64,000 nt of DNA, taken from Arthonia radiata. Taxonomy: Eukaryota > Ascomycota > Arthoniomycetes > Arthoniales > Arthoniaceae. How positions within the stretch are numbered: position 1 is the stretch's first letter; every line of letters starts with the position of its first letter. Shown piece after piece: positions 10,376 through 21,632 of the stretch. The translations under genes were made by a program, and so were the position numbers. The notes below the pieces were generated by a model. It saw nothing but the letters and a program-made list of their open reading frames with translations, had not been told where the DNA came from and made no database searches. Location: assembly GCA_002989075.1 (NCBI GenBank), contig PSQN01000006.1:496001-560000 (forward strand), written 5' to 3'.

Positions 10376-13300
10376 TCACTGTAGTATTGACCTGCTAGAC
10401 TGGCTTTCGTGCGCGGGCTTATGTCCAGGTACGAATATGGGGCGTCCGGTGCCTTCGTAGATTCTCGCCGGGTCTGCGCCAGCTTCTAACAAGGCGTTGA
10501 CCACTTCTGCATACCCGTAGAAGTTCGCCCAATTGAGCCCGCATTCCCCAATTCTGTTCTCCTCATTGGGGTTCGCACCATGTCTCAGCAGCTCTTTGAC
10601 GACTTCCGCATGGCCATATGTTGCCGCGACATGCAATGCAGTTGATCCAGTGCGTCCTCCCGGACGTTCGAGGTTCCTGCGGCCTTCTGAAGCGAGGATG
10701 GCTTTTACGACAGCCAGTAGACCCTCTCGAGCTGCGGTGTATAGAGGATGTGTCAGCCATATTCCGGGGTTGCCTTCTGGGAAGGCTGTCTGATACCTGT
10801 AGGTGGGAGGTCAACATGGTGAATTTTTCAGATGAATCCTGAGCAGTATGCTCAATGTCTTCCGTTTCTGCTTCTACCGATGCAGCATCTCAATCACAGC
10901 ACTGTAACAACACGGGTTGGATACATAATGAAGCAAGTAAGAATTGTGTACGTACCACGCTGCATAGTACCCGCCTCTTTCGTTGTCAGACGCCCCAAAG
11001 AATCTCTCAAGACTTTCAGACACAGTAGGCGGTATCGCGCCGCTTGTCATGGCCATCAGGTCTCGAAGGTGGGCGCTCCAGAAGGTGGCCGCGTAGGCAA
11101 GTAGCGGCCAGTCAACCCTACGGTTTAGAAGACTGTCCGTGTCACAATATCCGCTGGCGAAGGCCGGCAAGCTCAGGTAGCCAACACATTTCGTAGTAAG
11201 GTCGGATTCGCTCTCCAGAGCATCGAGATGGAAGAAGCGCGCCTCTGTCTGTGCGATGCCGGAGGTCGTCAAGAACGTGCGGACGGACTGATGAGCCAAG
11301 CCTACCGTTTGAGTAGCGCGCTCGAACCGGACAAGGCTTCTCAACTGTTGAAGAAAGCTCTCAACCTCCAGCAGGCGAGCTTCAGTGTCCAGCGCTGGGT
11401 GTTCCTGACTCAATATTGCAGCCTCGGTCGCCTCAGAGATGCACAACCCCTCCTGAGCGTATGTGAGCCACTTCAGGTACTCACGCGCAACGACTCGATC
11501 TTCTTTGGGATACTGCATAGTATTGCCACATAAGTTTCCTATGGTTGGTGGAGTTAGTATTCCATGCAAAGCATAGCCGTAAGGAAACCCATTCTTGTGT
11601 AACGAAAGCGGCTTTTAGGTGATGACAGCTGTTCACGACTTTGCCAGGTGCCGAAAGAAAGCTTTAGAAGGCTTCAACCTCACCTCAAGTGTTGCCGGAA
11701 CTTGCTTAAGTGCCGAGCGAATGTCTCGCGCAGAGCGTTGTCGTGAGATAAAATCTACTTGACACGCCACCCAGCGGAAGCTGCAAGAGTTAGCGGATTG
11801 CTGCAGCTAAAGCAATCAAAACTTGAACATACGATCCGTCCGATTTGCTCAGCAGCTCTCCTTTGATGCCCTCTATCAAGTTCTCTGGAAGGCGCTGTAG
11901 GCTCGGTATGACGCTGATACAGGAATTAACATACGTTGCAATGTCCATCGCTACTGATGACATGTTCATGTCGACCGTGTTTACAGTGTAAAGTTCTTCA
12001 TCTTCTGGAAACACAATGTCTTCAGTGCTAGTCACTAGCACTCGAAGGTTGTTGCAATTCTTCAGCAGTCGAGCTAAGGAAGCTATCATATCTTTAGCGT
12101 GAAGACTCTCGTTCGGTGCGTCGAGGAGTAATAACACAGTTGTTGGTAGCTGCCTGCACATATTGACGAAGTGTTTTTCAACAGCCAGCAGCTCTGCAGT
12201 CTTCAGCTGATTGCCACTGCCCTCTAGCATCGACTCGTAGTAGCGCTCGAAATCGGGCCAATGCTCGGGCTTGCGATTACACAATTGGGCTGCAAAAGAA
12301 CCTAGTACGTTTACTGGCAGCTGTGAGCCAGCCTCATTAGCTGAACAGTAGAAGAATGCGAAGTCACACTGAAGACTGTTATCACTATCAGTGTTTTTGA
12401 GCATCTCCACGCCTGCAGAGAACAGCGTGGATTTCCCCGAGCCAGGCTTGCCATGCAAATAAAGTACGCTAGAGGTCTCAGAACTTTGGATCCAGTCTAC
12501 GAATTTGGACTTTAGAAACCTAGAACACGTCAGCGCACTGGATCGTGCTCGGCATTCGTGTCAAGTCCGGCACGAATGCTGGATGCGTCCCTTGACCGTC
12601 GTCTCCGGGCCGCTCAGGGTGATTGCAGCAGCAGCACCATCACAAATATACTTGACTTACCAATTTCCTGTACCTTTCAGACGATTGCTAATGAGCCGAG
12701 CCTTGCCATCTCAATGTCAGTACACTTGATAGACTTTCCGGGTATTAGTATGCCTGCATAGAGTGCGAAAAAGACCATCATGAGGCTCTCCACGCCGACA
12801 TCTGATGAGCTTGTGAAGGGAATAAAACAGAATGCGGACTCTCAACCTACTTGGAGAATGAACGGCTCAACCGGAGACAACCACTCACTTGCGGCCTAGT
12901 AACATCAGATCAGTTATTCGAGCCAGCATACTGGCGTTGGAACACACCCGACGAAGGGCCTTTGAGTCTGCCTGGCGGACCTGCTCGCCAAGTTCTTGTC
13001 GTAGCGCACGAATCTCCCAGTATACTTGACGACACACATTCAGATTATCTGACGTAGTTGCCAATATGAAGTATGTCTTTACCCTCTCCAAGTGAGCGGC
13101 AACCCTTGCCGTCTCCGCTTTCTTGATTGGCCAAGCGGTCCTCTGCAAAAGACGGCCGGTCCGGCTTGTAGGCGGTTTGCCCAGCACGCGTGCAAGTTCA
13201 CTGAGGAGCTTTCCCGCATCCTCGAGTGTTCTCGCCGTCTCTTCGGTGTCCAAAAGCGAAGAGCGAAAGACACTTGCATCATAATCAGGAGGCTCATCGT

Positions 13301-13625
13301 CGTTTAATGCCCGATCAGCACCTCGAGACTGGAGCGTATCAATACGAGTCAGCGACATCCCTTGTGGCTCTGTAGAGAATTTGTCGGAGAGCTGCAAAAG
13401 CGCGGTTTTCGATGCCAGAGATATATCATCATCAGGAATCAGCCTTGCAAACCGTCCGCTAATGTCTGAGGCGATTTGCTCAAATGCGGCTTTCAAACCG
13501 AACAGTTCACTACGTAGTCTTGCAATCTCTTTGGGGGCTTCTTTAACAGCGCTGCCGTAGCTGTAGATCTGTTCTACGATTTGGGCAATGGTTCCCACGA
13601 GACCTATGATGGATGCAGGATCCAT
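10376..13625 (-). pseudogene. NLR-like receptor: HeLo-like N-domain, NACHT, ankyrin repeats (frame probably damaged)
   Basis: STAND/NLR-type gene of the fungal self/non-self recognition class. Exon 13625-12889 encodes an N-terminal HeLo-like domain (MDPASIIGLVGTIAQIVEQI, then VKEAPKEIARLRSELFGLK). A short exon ending at 12661 carries LKGTGNW; its 5' join to exon 1 is unclear. Exon 12519-11833 has FLKSKFVDW and Walker A HGKPGSGKST. After a 52-nt intron (11781-11832), exon 11780-11684 gives FRWVACQ...VPATLE. After a 145-nt intron, 11538-10956 continues with ETYVAILCSIP, then KEDRVVAREYLKWL. A 159-nt intron leads to two ankyrin repeats (10796-10376). The ETYVAILCSIP and KEDRVV parts, contiguous in the family, lie in different frames near 11,505, so the gene is either a pseudogene or carries a base error. 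It is divergent from SRP68. Confidence 0.7.
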
Positions 13626-13999
13626 GGGTGAGCGTCGCTACTCGGCTCGTGTTTTGCAGGTTGGTGGCCTAGACAGTCATCTGAAGTATCTCTGTAATAG
13701 ATTCGCATCGTAACCACGGCTTTAGGGCCTCGGTTCTGCTCATAGACAGCGTTCCCAGCAACTGTTACATGAACGCCAAGTTTTTGCCTCGAGGCCAACG
13801 AGATGAAAGGTTCGCTGTAAGGGGCTTGTCATCTGAATTGGAATCGAAAAGTCACGAGCTACCAAATGCGGTAATTAATCGACCGCGGGCACACGTAGCT
13901 TTGAAAAGCAAGTCTTCACAGCCATCAACCGCATCATGTCGGGGCTTTGCACTGTGTAAGTCAGAATCAAGGTTGATCTTATACCTAATAGAAGGCACC
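13626..13999. promoter_or_regulatory. divergent promoter region (NLR-like gene / SRP68)
   Basis: 374 bases between opposite start codons. The SRP68 frame stays open through much of this stretch, but family alignment argues that it is untranslated leader. Confidence 0.45.
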
Positions 14000-16036
14000 A
14001 TGAATATAACCAAATTCATCCACGACAACCGCGAGCGCGCCTTCCTCGTTGGCGATTACTCCAGCTATCATAGCCAACTCTCGAGGCAGTTGCTCAAGAC
14101 TAGAAAGCTTCTCGGTCGAACAACACCAAAGAATCAGAAGCAGATCAGCACAAAAACTGCCATCACCGCTGAAGACATTGGCTCGAACCATGTATTCGTC
14201 CACCTTCAACTTCTCACAGCGGAACGAGCATGGGCCTACGCCATGGCAGAGAAGGCGGCAAATGGCGAGGGGGAGCAAGCGGTGTCTGGTGCAAAACGAA
14301 GTCATGTCTTATCACGGCTCGCGAAGGCGGCGAAGGCAGCCGAGCATCTATCAAACCTGCTTCGCGATCAGCAGTCTGCGACCAAAGCTTCTTCTAACGA
14401 CGTTATAGAGGCTCAGGCTTACTCCAGCATGCTACATGGTGCACATGAGTTTGAAAAGCATGTCAGCAAAGCTCCTTCAGATGATGAATCGATCCAGAAA
14501 CGCACTTGGCAGGCTTGCCTCACTCATTTCTCGACAGCACATGTGATCTATACCGCCCTGTTGCATGCCACCAAAGTAGAAGTTTTCAAGGAAATGCTAG
14601 GCAATGTAGACCCTAGTATTCGGTACGCCGCATATCAGGCTCGCTATCCACGTACAGTCTCCCCAAATCAAACCGCAAAGCAGCATTTCCCACGCTCAAA
14701 CGCTTCCCTCATCAAAGAAGTGGAGACGCTTCATCCCGCGGCGCTGGCATCAGAGGAAGCACAAGCGAAGGTCGAAGCACCCGATGGCGCGCTTAAGGAC
14801 GTGCCAACGACCATTACTTGGCGAGGTCGAACGGCACCAATTGCAGACGCAAGCATCGGGCAAGCACTTGCGTCTACCGCATTGGTCGTCGATAAGCTGG
14901 AAGCATCTCTGACTGAAGCGACAAAGGGCGAGATTAGCCCGCACACCCCCAAGATCATTGCGGCGGCCTATGATGAGGTCTTGGGTGCTGCTCAGGACAC
15001 TGTAGACAACGTTCGTCGCGCTATCGCCGAGCTGACGAAAGAAGGCATCGCGGAGTCCGACAGCCGCATGCAGGATTTGCGTGTCACAGACTTAGCTGTG
15101 AACTATGAGCTGATAGCTTGGCGCATTGGACGCAATCGGGTACTCATCTCAAGTGCCACCCCTGAATCTATGAAGGATGGTAAATGGCAGCGTGATGATG
15201 GCATCCACTTCGTGCCCGCCAAGCTACACAAGAAAGTTAAGTCTGAACAAATTAAGAAAGAGGAGAACGACACTGAGACGTCGTCCATCCCACCACCGCC
15301 GAAAGATGAACCGACCCACAAACAACTCGCTCGCCTTACTGCTCGCGTCAAGCTCTACGACCTCACTTTGCAGTCCATCGACTCGGCCGCTTCCCTCCGC
15401 GGCGCCGCACGAGACGCAGACTTTCAAGCTGAGCTTTCTGCGAAGCGCGATTACTTCTCGTCGCTTCGTTGCCTCAACATCGCTATCTCCCACAAACTGC
15501 TCGGTCGTGAACGTGAAGCCCTCGCTTTGATGGACCTCGGCTCAAAACGCGCCACCGCGATCGAGAGTGCGCATCTCCCCGCTCCATCCGCGGACAGCCT
15601 TGAGGATCTCAAACTAGGCGTCGCACCATTCCAGCTCTCCACTTTGCAAAAGCACCTGCAAACACGCACCCGCAAACAACACGGCCTCGTTGCGCTGCAG
15701 CAACACATCCCGCCCCTCTCTTCGCACCGCAACACGCTCGTCAACAATCCCAGCCTCAAGGACCCGCCGTCGACGAAAGAAAAGCCTTACAAAGAACCGC
15801 TCATCAACCATCTCGACCGCTATCCTTCCGACGGAAAAGTCGATCTTACCAACCTCGTCAGCTATCCGCCGAAGATCGAGCCGGTGCCGGTGAAGCCGAT
15901 CTTCCTGGATTTGGCGTGGAACTACATCGATTATCCGGGGCGGAAAAGGGAGAATGGTAAAGCTGCGAAGGGTGCAGAAAAGGTGGACGGAGAGAAGCCG
16001 CAGAAGAAGGGGTGGTTTGGGTTTGGGAGGGGTTGA
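14000..16036 (+). CDS. SRP68: signal recognition particle subunit SRP68
   Basis: Binds 7S RNA and pairs with SRP72 in the signal recognition particle that targets secretory proteins to the ER. 678 aa, no intron. The N terminus MNITKFIHDNRERAFLVGDY followed by YHSQLSRQLLKTRKLLG is the family's hallmark start. This is why the ATG at 14000 (context ggcaccATG) is preferred to the further-upstream open frame at 13769. Other family blocks are LLTAERAWAYAM, VDPSIRYAAYQ and the tetratricopeptide-like helical middle. The C terminus ends in a basic Lys/Gly/Phe tail (QKKGWFGFGRG). Frame is intact. Confidence 0.92.
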   Translation: MNITKFIHDNRERAFLVGDYSSYHSQLSRQLLKTRKLLGRTTPKNQKQISTKTAITAEDIGSNHVFVHLQLLTAERAWAYAMAEKAANGEGEQAVSGAKRSHVLSRLAKAAKAAEHLSNLLRDQQSATKASSNDVIEAQAYSSMLHGAHEFEKHVSKAPSDDESIQKRTWQACLTHFSTAHVIYTALLHATKVEVFKEMLGNVDPSIRYAAYQARYPRTVSPNQTAKQHFPRSNASLIKEVETLHPAALASEEAQAKVEAPDGALKDVPTTITWRGRTAPIADASIGQALASTALVVDKLEASLTEATKGEISPHTPKIIAAAYDEVLGAAQDTVDNVRRAIAELTKEGIAESDSRMQDLRVTDLAVNYELIAWRIGRNRVLISSATPESMKDGKWQRDDGIHFVPAKLHKKVKSEQIKKEENDTETSSIPPPPKDEPTHKQLARLTARVKLYDLTLQSIDSAASLRGAARDADFQAELSAKRDYFSSLRCLNIAISHKLLGREREALALMDLGSKRATAIESAHLPAPSADSLEDLKLGVAPFQLSTLQKHLQTRTRKQHGLVALQQHIPPLSSHRNTLVNNPSLKDPPSTKEKPYKEPLINHLDRYPSDGKVDLTNLVSYPPKIEPVPVKPIFLDLAWNYIDYPGRKRENGKAAKGAEKVDGEKPQKKGWFGFGRG

Positions 16037-16484
16037 GTCGTGTCGACGGCCTCGAATTTGGCACGGCATTGCCAATAGTCTCAGTAAAGCGAAAGGAGGA
16101 GACTATGTGACGGCGTCTCTGCAAATGGGCAAGCTTCGAGAGCTGCAGAACACCTGTGTAGATGGAATAGCAGTGCAGCCGTCTCTCCATCGTCTCGTCT
16201 TTGTCGAATCGTTTCTGGAGGAGCGTTTGGACGCGAGTTGTGCAGTAAAAGAGTAACAGCGGCAAGGCGTGCGTGCTGTTGACGCAAGCGTCCCCCTGAT
16301 CGGAGCTGCAGAGAAGAGAGGCGAAGAATAGCACGCTTTGGCTGCAGTAACGATATAATTGACCGCGTGTGAGCGCCAGAAGAGCGCGGCTGCTCATTCA
16401 CGTGGGTATTAATATAGACATATCCCGACGCCACGCTAAATTACACACTTGAAATCATCACTACACCTCGGCGTAACCTGCATC
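16037..16484. other. convergent intergenic region
   Basis: About 450 bases between the SRP68 stop and the stop of the GATA factor on the other strand. Open frames here are shadows without family signature. Confidence 0.5.
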
Positions 16485-17812
16485 CTACGCTAGCATGCTC
16501 GCCCCATCGTTGCCATGCTGGTTTTGCTCCATATCTGCCACGCCGGCGCCCTGCTCTCCATCCACTCGTGCCCGCTTGCCTTCCTCGCCATCCACGCTGT
16601 CATCCGCCTTCCGCTTCAAAGCTCCAGCAACGCCGCCCTTGAGCCTCCCCACCCCAGCTTCCAGCTCACTGACCCGACTACGAAACAGATCCTGAATCAC
16701 CTCAAGCTCACTTACCCTCGTCTTCAGCTCCGCATTCTGCCGTAACAGCGTCTCACGCGAAAGCTGTGTATCAGATTGTGAGTCGGAGTCTTGAAGCGTA
16801 TTCGGCGAAGGCGCCCGCATCTGCGCGAATGGCCCCGTTCCAGGCGGCGTATTCCCTGCACCAGCACCATCAAGCACCGTACTATCAAACAGATGCTGCG
16901 GCGCGATATTCCCGGGCGTCGTACTCCGACTCTCACTCCGACTCCCGGGCGCACCCGAAAACGCCTGCACCGGCGGCTGCAGATGCTCCTGCTGCTGCTG
17001 GACAAACCGCTCGTAATGGTGCGGATTACTCGCGACATCCGGATGCACCGCCGCCAGACTCAAGCCGTTGCCCCTTCGCGCCGGCGCGGGCTGCGAAGGT
17101 TGACCACTGAGCAGCTGCTGCACGTTCTGCAGTGACGTACCATTGGGCGACGTGGTAGCGGGAATTTTCACGCGGTTCCGGCTTTTAATGACGTCGGTTT
17201 TGAGGGAGATGGGGCGGGGCCGGCCGTGCAGTTTGAGAAAGAGGCCGCACGCGTTGCAGAGGACGGAGCCGGCGTCGTCGCGGCGCCATAGGGGTGTGGT
17301 GGAGGTGTGGCAGTTTTGGCAGATGGGGGGCGCGGCGGGGAAGGCGGTGGGGGCGGCCGGAGCGGTGGCGTGGGTGCTCATGGTGTGCGCGATTTGGGAG
17401 GTGGGCGGCGGCGGGGTGCTGGGGGCATTGGAGTCAGCTGGGTTCGAGGTGAAGGTGAGGGTGATGGCGACGCCAAGACGTAACCCTAAGATCGCTTCGT
17501 TGGAGGGGGAATCACTTACCCGCGGCGCTCGCCGTCGGCTGCTTGTGCTAGAGCTGCGAGGCCGGGGAGCTGGATGGAGTGTCGACGGTCGGGGTTGGGT
17601 GTGTGGTTGAAGCGGTGCGAGGAATGTGAGGAGCCGGTTGAGGGTGGGCGTGAGAGTTCGCGGTCGTGGAGGAGGGACAGAGAGCGGTTGTCGCGTTGTG
17701 GTGCTGGGTGGAAGCTGATTATCGGAGTTGCTGAGCGACGGAAGGTATCAGGTGAGGGACAAGTGGAAGGCGCGGAGTGGTGGTGTGCAAGCATTGGGAT
17801 AGCCATGCTCAT
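16485..17812 (-). CDS. GATA-type zinc-finger transcription factor (AreB/ASD4-like)
   Basis: 408 aa in two exons, 17812-17520 and 17418-16485, split by a 101-nt GT-AG intron with an AGCTGAC branch site (phase 2). Exon 1 ends with [14 protein letters not shown], a motif seen before the finger in AreB/ASD4-type factors. The finger is [14 protein letters not shown]-x7[13 protein letters not shown], followed by [15 protein letters not shown]. The C terminus has a heptad coiled coil (about 70 residues, ending with [10 protein letters not shown]) and a basic KRKAD stretch. In Aspergillus AreB is a negative regulator of nitrogen-catabolic genes; in Neurospora ASD4 acts in ascus development. Role here is inferred from that architecture. 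An initiator within exon 2 (17381) would give a shorter form that keeps the finger. Confidence 0.88.
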
Positions 17813-19255
17813 GCTGAATCTGAGGTGGAAAATGCTAGGCAGTAGGTGTGGTAGGTATGGTCGTTTGCGAATTAGAGATTATAATTAACGCTGCTATAGT
17901 AAACCCGAATAATGAATGTAGACCGGTAGTATTACCCAAATGACCATAAGTATTACAGAGAGTGTGTGGAATTGAAGAAGTGAAGAGCTGCTGCCGCCGT
18001 TGTATTTGTTTATCGTTAAGGGGATCCGCTTCAATCTCGCTGCTGGCGGGCTTAACCTAATTGGGACGCGCCCCTGAACACGTCGTTATCATTGGACGCT
18101 GATGTTGTTAGCGCCCGCACTGTCATTCATTTGCAGCTTCACTTCTCACGTCTTGAACTGATCATATTCCACGCACATGTGAGGTAACCCGCGCTTTATG
18201 CGCCCAAGTTTATTTTGCGATTGTCAGATTGCTTCCGATGTTTCGCATTAACGCTTCCATGCAAGGTTGATTGAGCTCGTAGTGCGAAAGCGAAAGGTCT
18301 TGCTATCCTCATGTGTATCTCATTCGCAGAATTCAATGCGCTATTAGGACAGCTCATATATGCGAAGGCTATAAATCCTGAACGATGCATCTGCTGAGAG
18401 ATGGGAGTATATCTGGCGGTCTCCCGCCGAAGAATTGCGGCTGCATACCTCCCCATCACCAGTCGTTGCGGCCATCACCTAGGTCTCAGTGTCTCACCAT
18501 GGAAATGGCCGGTCCTGCACAATCCGAGAGAACTTTACACAAACTGCGCAGGCTTGAACACATTCATCAGTGAACACTCATGACCCAAACTGCATCCTCA
18601 ACGCAATGGCGTATAGTGAAGTCAAGGCGTGGTAGCGAGCTGTATCGACTTAAGAGTCAGACGTCAGAGGAGAACTGGCATGCTTTGGGAATGTCAACAA
18701 TATTCCGCATTAACAGAAGCGATAGCTCTGTTCCATCTCAAGTTAAGATTTCCTCAGCACGAGCAAGGCCGCGCGCTCAAGCAAGCGCGCAGAAAGTGCG
18801 TCCTTGAAGAAAAGTGACGCGCGCGCCGCGGCACGTTCAGTGTGTTCACGATTGCACACAGAATGAGTCGAGGCTGAAGCTGTCTTTGATGATCAAAGGA
18901 GGTGGAGGAAAGGCGCGGGGGTACTTCCAGCTCTCCCATTGGTAGGATGGTATCTCTGCAGTGCTAAGCACAACTACGTCTGCCTCTGGCCGGCTTGTAA
19001 TCAGCGAGTGGCTCGCGTGCTTTAAGAGAGCAGAGAAGCTTCGACAGGCGTGCAAAGTTGACTCTCCTTTAAAGGGAGACGGGCTCGTGAAAGCAGATCA
19101 TGGAGGTAAAGTGAGGGCAAGGGGTGACGTTTGCCTAAACAATGCGTCGTCCCACCAACGCGACAACCTCGTCCTTTCGTCTTACAGCTCTTTCAACCCT
19201 CGCGCGAAATTCGCCACCTCCTTGAGCCATCATCACGAGCCAACTTTAATCAACG
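17813..19255. promoter_or_regulatory. long divergent intergenic region (GATA factor / coiled-coil gene)
   Basis: 1.44 kb without a supported gene. Two HGATAR-type sites lie on the GATA-factor side: TTATCG at 18010-18015 and TTATCA at 18086-18091 (reverse complements CGATAA and TGATAA). They could serve auto- or cross-regulation, but such sites are frequent by chance. Long leaders are common for fungal GATA genes. Confidence 0.35.
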
Positions 19256-20343
19256 ATGAGATCCATGCTCAAATCTCGCATTCCAATACCACGTCCTTCC
19301 ACAAACGCCACAGCTCCACACCAGCCGCTTTCCCTTCAGATTGATGTTGGCCAGGGTCTTGCCGAGGACCTGGTCGATTCCTTGGAAGAAATCCAAGAAT
19401 GCAATCTTTCCGCCAACTGGTCGGACGAGGATGCAACTTACCACCCGTCATTGCAGCGCCTTCAGGATCAGAGCTCAGCTCGCTTACAGGAACTGAGGTA
19501 AGTCTACAGCCTCCGCACATGTTCTTCTAGTGGTCCTTGGTGGCCTTTCAGTCGTCGAAACGAAGGCGTGGTCTGGAAATGCTCAATCTAAGATCGAAAC
19601 AAGCTCGCTCCTGTGCTCGTCCAGAATGCGTTGTGCTGACGCGTAGCGCTCTAGGCAGTTGAAACAACAGTTCGCGGATGGCCAGCTTACAGAACGCACG
19701 GCTACGGATCGACTGACTGGGCTCATGATTGCACTCGGTCGCCTCCAGAACGCGCGTAAAGGGCTGCGGCAAGACATCCGTCAGCGTCAGCGAGACTATC
19801 CTCAAGGTATGCCTACAAACTTTCTCTTCAGCTAGTCAAGCGGCTGGCATCGCCCTCATTGTACCCTTTTCGACCATGGCGGATACACTGTGGAAGCTCT
19901 TTATCAACCATGCTCACAAAAATTACTCAGGACCCAACGATACTCTCATATCGCGATCTCTCAAGGCCAATGTCGACGAACTGGATGGTCGGGCTAGCCT
20001 GCTGGAACGCACGTGTCGGTATGATGTCCGTGAGGCCAACGCGAGAGTGAAGACACTACAGCGTGAGAAAGAAAACTTGCTGAAGGAGCTCTACGAATGG
20101 AAGATACTGTCGGAGGATACTTGCCGGAGGGTTGACGCTCTTCAAGTCGACGATCCGGGCCTAAAGAAGAGCTGCCCCCTCGCACCAATTCGTGAGCATG
20201 CATGGTCATCTAAAGACGTCGCGGGTCAGTTGGCACTTCTAAATGATGGTTTCATCTTGAATAGTTGCTGACTTTTGCTCTTAGAAGGTCCACCAAAGCC
20301 AGCAAAAGTGCTGAAATCGAGCATCCCCGTGCGAAAGAGGTAG
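19256..20343 (+). CDS. hypothetical coiled-coil protein A
   Basis: No family recognised. Proposed exons: 19256-19497, 19655-19755, 19832-20224 and 20285-20343 (about 264 aa). Intron 1 (157 nt) belongs to a repeated intron family (see separate entries). Intron 2 is the least certain: the next good 5' site (19807) would leave an intron of only 25-34 nt. Intron 3 (60 nt) has TTGCTGAC near its 3' end. Exon 1 is acidic (LAEDLVDSLEEIQECNL). Exons 2-3 are rich in long charged helices with heptads (LMIALGRLQNARK, then VKTLQREKENLLKELYEWKI). The tail is basic (PAKVLKSSIPVRKR). A structural or spindle/cytoskeletal role is possible but not shown. Confidence 0.6.
19498..19654 (+). repeat. introner-like intron copy, subtype I (157 nt)
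   Basis: Intron 1 of coiled-coil gene A. It starts gtaagtctacagcctcc, has ggcctttcagtcgt at offset 45-58 and ends ttgtgctgac...gctctag. The same start, internal block and 3' region are present at matching offsets in the 157-nt second intron of TOK1 on the other strand. Unrelated fungal introns do not normally resemble each other beyond splice sites. Confidence 0.8.
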
Positions 20344-20672
20344 TAGCGGGCAGATGCAGAATGATGGCAATCAGAATGTGAAATGAAGAGCACATGCTAG
20401 CAATTAAATCAACTCGGATAAAGCCTGAAACACTCCTAATTGGCTTGCGTCGACTGAAAATGAGGGGTGCGGAGAATGAGGGCTCGGGCTGGTTGTGCTT
20501 TGAGGTGTTGCCATTGCGCTTGGTCCACTTCCCACCAACTTGTTTACCTAATTTCGCGCACCTGATTTTCCATTTCTGGTTTCAGCCTCTACCATCGTTC
20601 CTTGACAGATCTTGCAACATTTTCCCAGGCAACGCCCTCCAATCAGCAATTATCATCAGAGAGATAAGCAGT
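20344..20672. other. intergenic / leader of coiled-coil gene B
   Basis: About 330 bases. The frame of gene B is open here from 20394, but the predicted peptide is hydrophobic, aromatic-rich and unlike the coiled coil. I treat it as promoter and leader. Confidence 0.4.
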
Positions 20673-21632
20673 ATGGGCAACGCAATGCACACTATGCGTG
20701 ATGCGAATGCATCAAACGTCACCGTAATGAAGTCTGCACTTCATCAAATGATACGAGAGGTCCGCGAAGTCCATGTGGACCTGCAGAGCCTGCAGCAGCA
20801 GTACAATAGCATCGTGGAAGGCCAAACAGACGCTCAATTCTCTGGCGGCGTCGAGATTGACACGATTCGAGGTCAAGAGGCAGCCCAGGCTCTGCTCGAG
20901 AAGATGCTGTCGGACCTGCTAGACTATGACAAGAAGGCAGTCACCTCAGCAGAGGTAGAAGCAGCGCTGCTGACGTTTAATGAATTCATTGGATACTTAC
21001 ATGTAAGGTTTAAAGCGCTCTACACGCACAATTGAGCTCATTTCAAACCGGATAGCTGCTGATCCTTCTGCTAGACATACCGGAGCCGCCAACGTCGCTT
21101 GATCGCTGATGTCGAGGCCCGAAAGCATCATACAGAGCGCGAAGACATAGAAAAGCAGTATCAAACCCTCACCGGCGTTCAAAAGGCTATACTCAAACAG
21201 CTCAAGGACCAAGCCGGCAAAGGCCACCAGTTGACCACGGAGGATATACAGAGATATGCGGCTTCCACGACCGAGTCAAACCGATTACTCAAGAATATGG
21301 GCGGTGTTGTGGAAAACGTTAACGGACTGATGGCGATGCTTGGGATGGGGGACGCTGCGCCGCGCGCGCAGAACGATCATGAAGACACAAAGGAGAGCGC
21401 GAAGCACTCGGCAGAGTTCGAAACCGCTCCATCATCTACTGAAGCGTTCAGCGGCCAGTTTGATGCTATTGAGGCGGCGCGGGCAAACCTGAGCAGTACT
21501 CCGTCAAGAACAACAGCACCTCGTCATGCGCCATGGTGCGAAGCAAAACAAGACGAGAGGAGTCTCCGTGAAGAGGCGTGGAGGCCGAGCTTGCGACAGA
21601 AAGGTTGGTTCCCGGTCAAGAAGGATGCGTAA
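20673..21632 (+). CDS. hypothetical coiled-coil protein B
   Basis: 295 aa in exons 20673-21002 and 21075-21632, with a 72-nt GT-AG intron (phase 0). No family recognised. The N-terminal exon is helical (MIREVREVHVDLQSLQQQYN and LLEKMLSDLLDYDKKAV). Exon 2 continues with charged helices (REDIEKQYQTLTGVQKAIL) and then a low-complexity tail ending WFPVKKDA. It follows gene A on the same strand by 330 bases. Both are small coiled-coil proteins, so they might act together, but that is inference only. The start at 20673 is chosen because the helical part begins there. Confidence 0.65.

Noticed and set aside
13769-13999. 77-codon N-terminal extension of SRP68
   Set aside because: Low similarity to any SRP68 N terminus; the ATG at 14000 begins the conserved family sequence.
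20394-20672. N-terminal extension of coiled-coil gene B
   Set aside because: Hydrophobic, aromatic-rich peptide unlike the rest; more likely promoter and leader.
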